Shown here in pieces: positions 8,391-16,523 of a stretch of DNA of 64,000 bases. How positions within the stretch are numbered: the stretch's first letter is position 1; each line of letters begins with the position of its first letter. The notes beneath the pieces were generated by a model. It was not told the DNA's origin and ran no database searches. It saw only the letters and a list, made by a program, of their open reading frames with translations. Both the position numbers and the translations under genes were made by a program. This stretch comes from Lentimonas sp. CC4 (GTDB taxonomy: Bacteria > Verrucomicrobiota > Verrucomicrobiia > Opitutales > Coraliomargaritaceae). The stretch is from positions 3,124,001-3,188,000 of the forward strand of contig NZ_CACVBO010000001.1 of the NCBI RefSeq assembly GCF_902728235.1, read 5' to 3'.

Positions 8391-9563
8391 ATGAGCGACA
8401 TTCCTGAACCCAATCGTGATGGTCCCGTTTTATGGCGTCTTACTTTACCAGACTGGGGGCGTTTAGATACTGTTTGGCAACGTCGACTGCCATTTGCGCT
8501 GTGGCAAGTGGGCGAACAAGCCTTGCTCTTTCACTGGCTGGATGCCGCTGTCGATCAAGGATCTGAAAAGGTGGTGCTCTACATTTCGGATCGCCCAAGC
8601 GATGTCCGTAAGGCGCTCAAGCAAGCCACACTTTGGCCCATCGAAATTGAAATTGTAACTGTTCGCACCATCGAAGGTGTTGAATCCGATGACTGTATCA
8701 ATCGCTTGCCCAGAACCCCCACTCTAGCGGCAGACCCGAATGCGGGTTGGGAGTTAATCAAGTATTGGCACAGTCTCGAACAAGCGTGGCTGGTTAGCTT
8801 TACCGAAGAAACTAAAAGCTATGGTATCTATGCTGCCATTGGCCGTAGCTGTGAAATTGCTCCAGACGCCAAGTTAAATGCGCCCTTCTGGCTAGGAAAT
8901 CATGTTTCAATTGGCCCAGGCGCAGTGATTGGTCCAGGTGCGGTCATTGAAGATGGCTGCATCGTTGCTGGTAACAATCGAGTCGTGCGTGCACATATAG
9001 CAGCTCACACTTATCTGGGCCCGGAAACGGATCTGATCGACAGCATCATTCACCGCAATAATTTACTCAACCTAAAGCACCAAGCCTATGTGCGCGGTCT
9101 CGAAGGTTTCGTCGCATCCAGTCTGCACGGCAATCAAGGCACCACTGCACAGGAAGCTCCATCCTTGCGCGACCGTCTCCGAGCCATGCGTCTACTATGG
9201 CGTTGGCGATCACAGCCAAGGCCAACTGGTCACTTTAAGGGAATCGATGGTCAACAATGGCCTGCGTTAAATAGTCGAGCAGTTGAAGACCGGAGCCCAT
9301 GGCTACGGCTCGTGCTAAAAGGGCAACTCGCGCTCTTTGGTATCACGCCACGCGAAGCGAGCGCATTAGCAGACCTGCCGGAAGAATGGCAATCAATACT
9401 GCGTAAAGCTCCGCTGGGCGCTTTCAGCTATGCAGATGTGATGGGCGCGTCAGAGCCAGGCGATATGGAAGAAGCGCTTCATAGTGTGTATCATGCCACT
9501 GCAGATGCGACACTCTGCCGCCAGCTCTTTGATAATTGGTGGATGGAACTTTTTGGCAATTAA
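8391..9563 (+). CDS. Nucleotidyltransferase-like protein with hexapeptide-repeat (left-handed beta-helix) domain
   Basis: Residues ~10-150 look like a divergent sugar-nucleotidyltransferase domain without the usual GxGxR-L pyrophosphorylase signature. From ~148 to ~225 there are hexapeptide repeats (APDAKLNAPFWLGNHVSIGP, PGAVIEDGCIVAGNNRVV), as in GlmU-type bifunctional enzymes and sugar acyltransferases. The remaining ~165 residues are not recognised. An AAAGGAG Shine-Dalgarno site precedes the ATG, and the gene follows the initiating sugar transferase by four bases, so they are probably translated together. A role in preparing or acylating the first sugar is plausible. Catalytic activity is not shown by the sequence. 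Confidence 0.7.
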   Translation: MSDIPEPNRDGPVLWRLTLPDWGRLDTVWQRRLPFALWQVGEQALLFHWLDAAVDQGSEKVVLYISDRPSDVRKALKQATLWPIEIEIVTVRTIEGVESDDCINRLPRTPTLAADPNAGWELIKYWHSLEQAWLVSFTEETKSYGIYAAIGRSCEIAPDAKLNAPFWLGNHVSIGPGAVIGPGAVIEDGCIVAGNNRVVRAHIAAHTYLGPETDLIDSIIHRNNLLNLKHQAYVRGLEGFVASSLHGNQGTTAQEAPSLRDRLRAMRLLWRWRSQPRPTGHFKGIDGQQWPALNSRAVEDRSPWLRLVLKGQLALFGITPREASALADLPEEWQSILRKAPLGAFSYADVMGASEPGDMEEALHSVYHATADATLCRQLFDNWWMELFGN

Positions 9564-9583
9564 CACTAAAATAAGGTAATAAT

Positions 9584-10132
9584 ATGAAAGGTATGGTATT
9601 TACAAATTTCCTCGAAATGGTGGAGGAACACTTTGGTTTCGAAATAGTGGATACCATTATTGATTCGTCGGAATTACCATCCAAGGGAGCTTACACCGCA
9701 GTCGGCACCTATCCACACACTGAGATGGTCGCCCTACTCCAGTCGCTGGAGAAGGAAACGAATGTTCCGATTGCTAAACTATTAGTGACTTATGGCAGCT
9801 ACTTGTTTGCCAAGCTTGCAGAGGGTTATCCGATGATGTTGACCGACTGCAATTGTAGCCGTGATTTATTACTACGTTTGGATGGTGTGGTGCATGTTGA
9901 AGTGGCGAAGCTTTACCCTGACGCACAACTACCTCGATTTGAAACCGTCGAACTACCAAACGGCGACTTAGAAATGACATACCTTTCAGAAAGGCACTTA
10001 GAGGATCTCGCGGAAGGTTTATTACGAGGAAGTTTGGTGCATTTTAAAGATAAGGCAAGTATCACACGTCATCCAAAGGCAGATGGGTCTGTCATTTTTA
10101 AGGTTAGCTACAAAGGACATGAAGATAGCTAA
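9584..10132 (+). CDS. H-NOX / HNOB heme nitric-oxide sensor protein
   Basis: This 182-residue stand-alone H-NOX domain binds b-type heme and senses NO (in some lineages also O2), and typically controls a partner histidine kinase or diguanylate cyclase. The sequence shows the proximal histidine block LDGVVHVEVAKLYPDAQLP (His104) and the heme-propionate-binding Y-x-S-x-R motif as YLSER (Tyr133, Ser135, Arg137). Length and order match bacterial H-NOX proteins. Its stop codon shares bases with the next start (TAATG at 10130-10134), and the next gene is a hybrid histidine kinase, which is the standard H-NOX/kinase arrangement. Whether the pocket discriminates NO from O2 cannot be judged without a structure-based alignment. 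Confidence 0.92.
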   Translation: MKGMVFTNFLEMVEEHFGFEIVDTIIDSSELPSKGAYTAVGTYPHTEMVALLQSLEKETNVPIAKLLVTYGSYLFAKLAEGYPMMLTDCNCSRDLLLRLDGVVHVEVAKLYPDAQLPRFETVELPNGDLEMTYLSERHLEDLAEGLLRGSLVHFKDKASITRHPKADGSVIFKVSYKGHEDS

Positions 10133-12198
10133 TGAATGATCCTAACATATGGGAAAAACGCTTTAAACGTGAGCGGACGGCTCGCCGCGAAGCCGAGCAA
10201 CTGCTCGAAGTTAAAAGCTACGACCTTTATAAAAAGACATGCGAATTAGACGACCTAGTTGCCAAACAGCAGGTCACGATTGAGGAGAGGACTCGAGACC
10301 TAGAGCAAGCCAGTGCGCAAGCCCTTATGCTATTTGATGCCGTTAGCCACATCAATAATGGGGTCATCATTACTGGTCCAGATAATACCGTGATTTGGGC
10401 CAATAAAGCGACACAAGACATATCTGGCTACAGCCCAGAGGAACTTATGGGTAAAAAGCCAGGCGAGATGCTGCAAGGAGAGCACTCATCTGATGAGACG
10501 CGTCAACTTATGCGTGAAAAGATCCGAGCCCGCGAGCCATTTCAAGTCGAGATATTAAACTACGCCAAAGGTTCAAGGCGCCCTTATTGGGCGCATATTC
10601 AAGCATCTCCTGTTTTCGACGAAAATCAGTTGTTCAAATATTTCCTCGCAATTCAATCAGATATCACTGAGGCTCGTCACACCAAGGAACAATTAGCAAA
10701 AGAGATTGAGCGCGCTAATCAACTTGCGCAGAAAGCAGAGCAAGCGAACAAAGCTAAGACACGGTTCTTAGGCACAATGAGTCACGAGCTAAGAACGCCC
10801 CTGAATGGAATTATTGGCTATTCTCAAATCTTAGAAAATCAACCTACACTGGACGCGAAGCAGATTGCCCAAGTAGGCATTATACGTCGCAGTGGAGAAC
10901 ATTTACTGGCCTTAATCAATGACCTGCTCGATGTATCCAAAATCGAACAAGGAGAACATCAACTCAATCCTACGCAATTTGATTTAGAGGGCATGCTCAG
11001 TAGCGTCCTAGAGATTATAAAATCGAAGGCCGACGAAAAACAGATCCAGTTAAAAAAACTATATGAAGCGGGAAGGCACATACAAGATGGCGCTCGAATT
11101 CTTTTAATCGCTGATTCGCGGGCCTTAAGGCAAGTGCTGTTTAACTTGTTAGGAAATGCGATTAAATTCACTGAACAAGGTGCAGTTTCTTTGAATGTCG
11201 AGTTACTGGAACTTAATCAAAAAAGCGGACGATTTTTGTTTGAAGTTACCGATACGGGCCGGGGAATTCCATTAGAAAAACGTGAAAAGCTATTTAAGCC
11301 TTTCAGTCAAGTGGACGAGTCGCGTGATGCAGTCAATGGCACTGGCTTGGGACTATATATTGCACAAAAGTTTGTCATGTTAATGGGTGGGAATATTCAA
11401 ATTAAAAGCACTGTGCTCGAGGGTAGCTGCTTTTATTTTGAACTCGAACTACCGGTGGAGATTTCTACAAGTCAGAAGCCGTCTGAAAGTGAGACAACGA
11501 TTTTTCAAGGTGAAGGCTTCCCAGTTGCCTATATAGGTGAACCCAAAAAAATTCTGATAGTCGATGATGTTAAAGACAACCGCCTGCTGCTAAATGACCT
11601 ATTGGAGCCAATAGGATTTGAAACTGATTTTGCAGAAAATGGACATGAGGCGCTACGCCTCGTTCGAAAAAAGCAATACGATTTGGTCTTAAGCGATGTC
11701 GTCATGCCATTCATGAATGGCTATGAACTCGTTGAAGCCATACGCTCAGATCCTAAGATCACGGCTCCCCCTATCTTTGCGATTTCGGCAAGTTTGATGC
11801 AACTCTCTACGATGGAGAAAAGGCGTATCAGGCAGTTTGATTACTTTCTCTCAAAGCCTGTAAGCGCGATGGATTTATTTGAGGCAATTCGAAAACCGCT
11901 TAACATTGAGTGGCTATATTCGAATGACCAAAAACTGACCGAAACTCAAACAGTAGATCAGGATAGTTTCTCTCAGAGTCAGAACGACCAGTTATACTCC
12001 CCTACCTCACCAATTAAAAAAGACATGATATCTCTAGCTAGATTAGGCGATGTTAAGGCCTTGTTAGAGCAACTGCCGAAATTGGAAGAGCTAGATGCCA
12101 CCACTGCTACTAATGTTAAAACCTATTTAAAAAATTATAAAATAGATCAGGTTATCGCGGAATTAGAATCATCTTTGGGAAGGAATTCACATGCTTAA
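10132..12198 (+). CDS. Cytoplasmic hybrid histidine kinase (coiled coil - PAS - HisKA - HATPase - REC), H-NOX partner
   Basis: Residues ~8-62 form a charged coiled coil and ~66-182 a PAS domain (GVIITGPDNTVIWANKATQD). HisKA follows with phospho-His218 in FLGTMSHELRTPLNG, then a HATPase with N box FNLLGNAIKFTE, G1 TDTGRGIP and G2 NGTGLGLYIA. A C-terminal receiver (~473-590) carries acidic pocket IVDDV, Asp522 in LVLSDVVMP and Lys in FLSKPV. The last ~90 residues resemble no clear domain. There are no membrane segments, so its input is internal. Translational coupling to the H-NOX gene makes that the likely input, as in known HnoX-HnoK pairs. All catalytic residues appear intact, so it should autophosphorylate and then pass phosphate to its own receiver and perhaps to the single receiver at 15010-15378. 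Confidence 0.92.
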   Translation: MNDPNIWEKRFKRERTARREAEQLLEVKSYDLYKKTCELDDLVAKQQVTIEERTRDLEQASAQALMLFDAVSHINNGVIITGPDNTVIWANKATQDISGYSPEELMGKKPGEMLQGEHSSDETRQLMREKIRAREPFQVEILNYAKGSRRPYWAHIQASPVFDENQLFKYFLAIQSDITEARHTKEQLAKEIERANQLAQKAEQANKAKTRFLGTMSHELRTPLNGIIGYSQILENQPTLDAKQIAQVGIIRRSGEHLLALINDLLDVSKIEQGEHQLNPTQFDLEGMLSSVLEIIKSKADEKQIQLKKLYEAGRHIQDGARILLIADSRALRQVLFNLLGNAIKFTEQGAVSLNVELLELNQKSGRFLFEVTDTGRGIPLEKREKLFKPFSQVDESRDAVNGTGLGLYIAQKFVMLMGGNIQIKSTVLEGSCFYFELELPVEISTSQKPSESETTIFQGEGFPVAYIGEPKKILIVDDVKDNRLLLNDLLEPIGFETDFAENGHEALRLVRKKQYDLVLSDVVMPFMNGYELVEAIRSDPKITAPPIFAISASLMQLSTMEKRRIRQFDYFLSKPVSAMDLFEAIRKPLNIEWLYSNDQKLTETQTVDQDSFSQSQNDQLYSPTSPIKKDMISLARLGDVKALLEQLPKLEELDATTATNVKTYLKNYKIDQVIAELESSLGRNSHA

Positions 12199-13294
12199 GT
12201 CACGAACCATATTATTAGTTGACGACAACGCCATTAGCATAGACATCCTGTTTGACATACTCGATGACCTTGGGCACCGAGTTCTGGTCGCTGAAAATGG
12301 GGAAGCGGCACTAAAGCGCTGCCAGCTTGCGAAGCCCGACGTAATCTTTATGAATAGTATTCTTCCGGGAATTGATGGATTTGACTGCTGTCGACAAATT
12401 AAAGCGAACAAAGACCTTCACCAGACACCAATCGTCATAATGGCTGATGAGAATGATCGCACGATTCGAACACAGTGCTTCAAATCAGGAGCTTGTGCTT
12501 ACATCGCAACACCAGTTATCAGCAATGAAGTTAGCACTATTTTAAAGGATCAGCTGGAGCTGTTAGACTTCCGTGAAAACATAAAATCTTCTAAGCCACC
12601 TGTAAATCGGTCATCGAGCGATTTTGATCTGATCGTGGATTTAATTGCACATGACATGAAGGGCTCGATCGCTAGTATTAGTGGCTTCGCCGAATTGTTA
12701 TCCGATCTTATGACCGAGAGTGAGGCCAACGAGCAATGGATGCAATGCATTGGACACATTCATAAATCAGCCAATGAAGTTGATGTCATCGTAGAGGCAT
12801 TGGTGCTACTTAAGAATCTCAGGGGGCGAGAGAGCCAGGCGCCTGAAAGTATTGGCTTAGATACGATTTTTACAGATGCATGTGCCCGTTATAATCAATT
12901 AGAATACTGTCGACCATTCGAGTTAACAGCACACTCAATAGATTTGAGAGTCACCACACAACCGGCTTTGCTAGAAGAACTCATTCTGATTCTATTCCGC
13001 ACTTTCAGCAATTTTATCGCAACAGAAGGTCCGTTTAAATTAAGCATACATGCTGAAAAAAATGATGATAGCAGTCTTCTTTTACGTTTAAACGCAAACA
13101 CGCGAGCAATGAGCGCTGAAGAACTTCCGTATATTCTAGAAACACTACAAGGTAACAAACGAAAAAAGGTAATAGATGGAAATATCCTACTGTTATGTGC
13201 TCAAAAGCTAATCAAATGCTTAGGTATCAAGGCATGGTCCGAGCATGGTGTGGAGGAATCTCTAACAGTCTGCCTCACTCTCGAATCTAAATAA
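12191..13294 (+). CDS. Degenerate receiver - histidine-kinase-like adaptor (pseudo-REC / pseudokinase)
   Basis: Residues 1-125 fold like a receiver (TILLVDDNAISIDILFDIL) but the phosphoacceptor is Asn55 in VIFMNSILPGIDG, and the conserved Lys of the K-P turn is missing (AYIATPV). Residues ~145-365 look like a histidine kinase core. An H-box-like segment is present (LIVDLIAHDMKGSIASISGFAEL) and an N-box-like one (LFRTFSNFIATE), but the ATP-binding DxGxG is replaced by NANTRAMSAEE and the G2 glycines are absent. So it probably cannot be phosphorylated on the receiver or bind ATP normally. It overlaps the previous gene by eight bases. A phosphorylation-independent scaffold, comparable in principle to DivL-type pseudokinases, is my inference. 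The protein as a whole is not a family I recognise. Confidence 0.75.
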   Translation: MLKSRTILLVDDNAISIDILFDILDDLGHRVLVAENGEAALKRCQLAKPDVIFMNSILPGIDGFDCCRQIKANKDLHQTPIVIMADENDRTIRTQCFKSGACAYIATPVISNEVSTILKDQLELLDFRENIKSSKPPVNRSSSDFDLIVDLIAHDMKGSIASISGFAELLSDLMTESEANEQWMQCIGHIHKSANEVDVIVEALVLLKNLRGRESQAPESIGLDTIFTDACARYNQLEYCRPFELTAHSIDLRVTTQPALLEELILILFRTFSNFIATEGPFKLSIHAEKNDDSSLLLRLNANTRAMSAEELPYILETLQGNKRKKVIDGNILLLCAQKLIKCLGIKAWSEHGVEESLTVCLTLESK

Positions 13295-13301
13295 CCTTAT
13301 T

Positions 13302-15008
13302 ATGACCGAAGAATCCGCACTTTACATTACTGAATTCAAACTGCCTGCGGATTTGAAGCAAATCCCCGGGGTGCGCGAACGCTTCATCGACTTCTTACTC
13401 TCGCTCGGTCTAGATGACAGGGAGAAAGAAGGATGGAAGCTCACCTTCACTGAATTAGTCAACAATGCAACTGAACACGGATGTCACGACAACTCCGACC
13501 TGTCTATCTATGTCAGGTGGTGGTCAGTAAACAATACTGTGTGTTTATTGACACAAGACGAAGGCAACGGCCCTCCTGAAGCATTAACTCGTAGTCCTTC
13601 CCTGCCTGATGATCCATTATCGGAGGGAGGCCGAGGTTTATTTATCATTCATAATTTTGCAGATAAATTTGAGCACTGGCGCTGCGAGAGTGGATATATT
13701 GCCCAAGTCACAAAATCCTACAAGCGTCTCAATAGTGTGTTACCAATGAATCCAGAAATGGATGCTATTTTGGACGAACTCTCTGATTGCTACGAAAGCC
13801 TATCACTGTTCGACAACATGGCTACGAACTTTTTAAAAGATGAACACTCGGATCGCTTTGTCCAATCAGAGTTGGATATATTCATGGATGCTAGGGGTTA
13901 TACCGTCATTCACTTGGAATTATATCATCCAAATCAGAATAGTATCTATCGCTCCCTAGGTTTAATAAAATCGTATGGAGTCTTAGGAAAGATCGAACCA
14001 GCGGCTGCTGAGATACTGAACCAAAATGATTCATTCAATTGGTCTCCACGAGGTCAAAATTGTCCCTTCGATCAGGGCGAAGACTATCCCGTTGGGTGCT
14101 GTGTTCCCTTATATGTCGGCGATAAAATTGTCGGCTTAATTGCATTGGGCTGCGATCAAAAGGACAATGTTATCGTCTCGAATGATATCCGCAATTTGCG
14201 TGCGCTTGCTGATATTGTAGGCGTCTCAATTAGTCGCGAATTATTAGATGCTGAAAAAGACGAACGAAAGCGACTCTCGACCGAGATGTCGATTGCGACT
14301 ACACTACAACAAAAGCTGCTGCCCGTTGCAAAAGAATACCCCGAAATCCCAGGTTATGATCTATTCTTCAGTAGTCTCAGCGCCTTAGAAGTTGCAGGTG
14401 ACTTTGTCGAAGTGCGAAAGAATAGCTCAGGCGAGTATTTGGGCTGTGTCATTGATGTGATGGGTAAAGGTATTTCAGCTGCAATTTTGGCAGGTATCTT
14501 TCGTAGTCAGTTTATTGCTTACGCTTATCGCGGTGGCAATTTAGCGACCTTCATCGAGGGCGTTAATCAAGCCCTAGAAAGTCAATTAGAAGGCGAGACT
14601 CGGTTTATCACTGGCTTCGTGTTTATATTAAACTCGGAATCGCATGATATCACTTATGCAGCCGCTGGGCATCCTCCAGCACTTTGCTTACGAGCTGACG
14701 GCAGCTTGGATGAACTCGTATCCACAGGACCTCCTATGGGACTATTTTCAGACATTAAATACGCACAAAAGCAGATACAACTCGATCCCGGCGAGCGTAT
14801 GATCATCGTCACTGATGGACTCTATGAATGGACCCAAGACGATGATATCTTTGGCTGGGAAGCGATGGTGGATTGGTTCACCAGCAACAATCATTTAGAT
14901 GCTGATTCGCTATGGACGGAACTGCAGGCTAAAATGATAAGTGCACGTCACTCTCAGTCAATTGAACGAGAGGATGACGAAACACTCCTAATTTTAACAC
15001 GTAAATAA
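13302..15008 (+). CDS. RsbW-like kinase domain - GAF - SpoIIE/PP2C phosphatase fusion (partner-switching regulator)
   Basis: Residues ~10-140 are an anti-sigma-type HATPase_c_2 domain, with ELVNNATEHG (N box), TQDEGNGPP (G1) and EGGRGLFII (G2). Residues ~165-320 form a GAF-like domain with a Cys-containing stretch (NCPFDQGEDYPVGCC). Residues ~345-568 are a PP2C-type SpoIIE phosphatase, with metal-binding Asp in VAGDFVEV, CVIDVMGKGISA, IVTDGLYEW and EREDDETLL. RsbW-like domains phosphorylate STAS-domain proteins on Ser/Thr and PP2C domains reverse this, so this one chain carries both opposing activities. The GAF domain probably receives the signal. No STAS gene is adjacent, but one STAS protein and one STAS-glycosyltransferase fusion are encoded in the opposite operon (49807-50106 and 46294-47472). 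Confidence 0.9.
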   Translation: MTEESALYITEFKLPADLKQIPGVRERFIDFLLSLGLDDREKEGWKLTFTELVNNATEHGCHDNSDLSIYVRWWSVNNTVCLLTQDEGNGPPEALTRSPSLPDDPLSEGGRGLFIIHNFADKFEHWRCESGYIAQVTKSYKRLNSVLPMNPEMDAILDELSDCYESLSLFDNMATNFLKDEHSDRFVQSELDIFMDARGYTVIHLELYHPNQNSIYRSLGLIKSYGVLGKIEPAAAEILNQNDSFNWSPRGQNCPFDQGEDYPVGCCVPLYVGDKIVGLIALGCDQKDNVIVSNDIRNLRALADIVGVSISRELLDAEKDERKRLSTEMSIATTLQQKLLPVAKEYPEIPGYDLFFSSLSALEVAGDFVEVRKNSSGEYLGCVIDVMGKGISAAILAGIFRSQFIAYAYRGGNLATFIEGVNQALESQLEGETRFITGFVFILNSESHDITYAAAGHPPALCLRADGSLDELVSTGPPMGLFSDIKYAQKQIQLDPGERMIIVTDGLYEWTQDDDIFGWEAMVDWFTSNNHLDADSLWTELQAKMISARHSQSIEREDDETLLILTRK

Positions 15009-15009
15009 C

Positions 15010-15378
15010 ATGAAAAAAGTATTAGTAGTCGATGATGATATTGTGATGTTTCGCCTCTTTCAAATGCAGGTCAAACGATCCGGTTGTGAAGGCTTTTTCT
15101 TTCGCGATGGCAAATCTGCATTGGAACAGCTGGAGAAAGTAAAACCGGACCTTGCGGTGTTAGACTATAACCTACCTGACCTGGATGGCGCTGAATTGTA
15201 TAAGTGTATCCGCGAAACTGCAGGTATGGAAACGATCCCAATCGTTTTTGTTACCGGTTCGGTGCAGGATGAAGATTTACAAGCGATTAAATTACTTGGG
15301 GCAAATGCCGTGCTTTCTAAACCTTTTAGTCCAAGGATTCTGCAAAACCTCATTAAGCAATTATTGAACCTCGAATGA
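15010..15378 (+). CDS. Single-domain response regulator (CheY-like)
   Basis: This 122-residue receiver has no output domain. The acidic pocket is LVVDDD, the phosphoacceptor is Asp52 in LAVLDYNLPDLDG, the switch Thr is in VFVTGS and the Lys in VLSKPFSP, so all are intact. It begins one base after the PP2C gene ends and overlaps the following phosphodiesterase-like gene by four bases (ATGA). It probably relays phosphate or binds a partner protein in the cascade begun by the H-NOX-linked kinase. The contrast with the degenerate receiver at 12191-13294 in the same operon is notable. Confidence 0.92.
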   Translation: MKKVLVVDDDIVMFRLFQMQVKRSGCEGFFFRDGKSALEQLEKVKPDLAVLDYNLPDLDGAELYKCIRETAGMETIPIVFVTGSVQDEDLQAIKLLGANAVLSKPFSPRILQNLIKQLLNLE

Positions 15379-16523
15379 AAAAGACACTTCACCTCTTTAT
15401 CTTTGCTGATGCGCTGGGCTGGGAGCTCGTGCAGCACTATGGCATCCTCAAAAAGGTGACGCCTCTTCAAAATAAATGTGAAACACTGTTCGGCTATTCA
15501 GCGACCTGTGACCCTACCATATTGACAGGTGCTTCGCCGCGCGAACACGGTCATTTTTCCTTCTTTGTGAAGTGTCCTCCTGAAAAGTCACCGTTCAAGG
15601 TGATGCGCTTCTTTAAATGGATCCCCGACCGTATCGGTGGTTACCATAAAATCCGTAATCGACTCAGTCGCTATTTTGCAAAATCGAAAGGCTATACTGG
15701 ATACTTTCAACTCTACAGTGTGCCCTTTCGCTTTCTCCCATGGCTCGACTATACTGAAAAAAAGGACATTTATGAGCCGGGGGGTATCATAGGCGGACAG
15801 CCATCAATCTTCGAAACGTGGAAAGTATCCGGCAAGTCTTGGAATCGATCCAATTGGCGCAATGGCGACACGGCCAACTATGCTGAGGTCGAACAACTGA
15901 TCAAACAAGGCCAAGTCGAACTCGCCTATTTGTTCACAGCAGGCCTGGATGCAACCATGCATCGCTACGGTCCCTGGTCTAAGGAAGCAAAGGCTGCGTT
16001 CCTCGAATTTGAAAAAAAGGTAGAAGCACTCAAAGCATTGGCCGAGCAACATTATGAGGAAGTGCGTATCGCCATTTTCAGTGACCATGGTATGACCGAG
16101 GTGACGGAAAACTCTGATCTACGACGACGCTGTGAGGCACTCCCCTTAAAGTATGGAGTTGATTACACGGCAGTCTGGGATTCAACGATGGCGCGATTCT
16201 GGTTTTCTACGGACGACGCGCGCCAACAAATTACAGCGCTACTGAATCAAGCCAATGAAGGTTCAATTGTCAGTGACGATCAGCTAAGTAAATGGCGCTG
16301 CGATTTCCCAGACAAGCGCTACGGCGAACTCTTTTATCTACTGAACCCTGGAGTCTTATTTGTCCCCTCCTTCCTAAATATGAGCCATGTGCCCGGCATG
16401 CATGGCTACTCCCCAGAGGACAAAGATAGCGCCGCCTCATGGCTCACTAATTTCGAAACAGATCAACCAGTCAACCGCCTCGAAGATATCTTTGCGGTCA
16501 TGCAAGCCGCCTCCCAAGACTAA
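15375..16523 (+). CDS. Alkaline-phosphatase-superfamily protein (type I phosphodiesterase / nucleotide pyrophosphatase-like)
   Basis: The fold family is recognised from its metal-site blocks. LFIFADALGWE supplies the first Asp and CDPTILTGASPREHG the nucleophile Thr. AGLDATMHRYGPW gives Asp and His, IFSDHGM Asp and His, and HVPGMHGY the last His. These enzymes hydrolyse or transfer phosphoryl groups with two metal ions; some relatives decorate glycans with phosphate-linked groups. No signal peptide or membrane segment is seen, so it should be cytoplasmic, which is unusual for this family but known for enzymes acting on nucleotide-linked sugars. It sits between a receiver gene and a pyrophosphatase gene, sharing ATGA with the former. 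The exact substrate is not predictable. Confidence 0.8.
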   Translation: MKKTLHLFIFADALGWELVQHYGILKKVTPLQNKCETLFGYSATCDPTILTGASPREHGHFSFFVKCPPEKSPFKVMRFFKWIPDRIGGYHKIRNRLSRYFAKSKGYTGYFQLYSVPFRFLPWLDYTEKKDIYEPGGIIGGQPSIFETWKVSGKSWNRSNWRNGDTANYAEVEQLIKQGQVELAYLFTAGLDATMHRYGPWSKEAKAAFLEFEKKVEALKALAEQHYEEVRIAIFSDHGMTEVTENSDLRRRCEALPLKYGVDYTAVWDSTMARFWFSTDDARQQITALLNQANEGSIVSDDQLSKWRCDFPDKRYGELFYLLNPGVLFVPSFLNMSHVPGMHGYSPEDKDSAASWLTNFETDQPVNRLEDIFAVMQAASQD

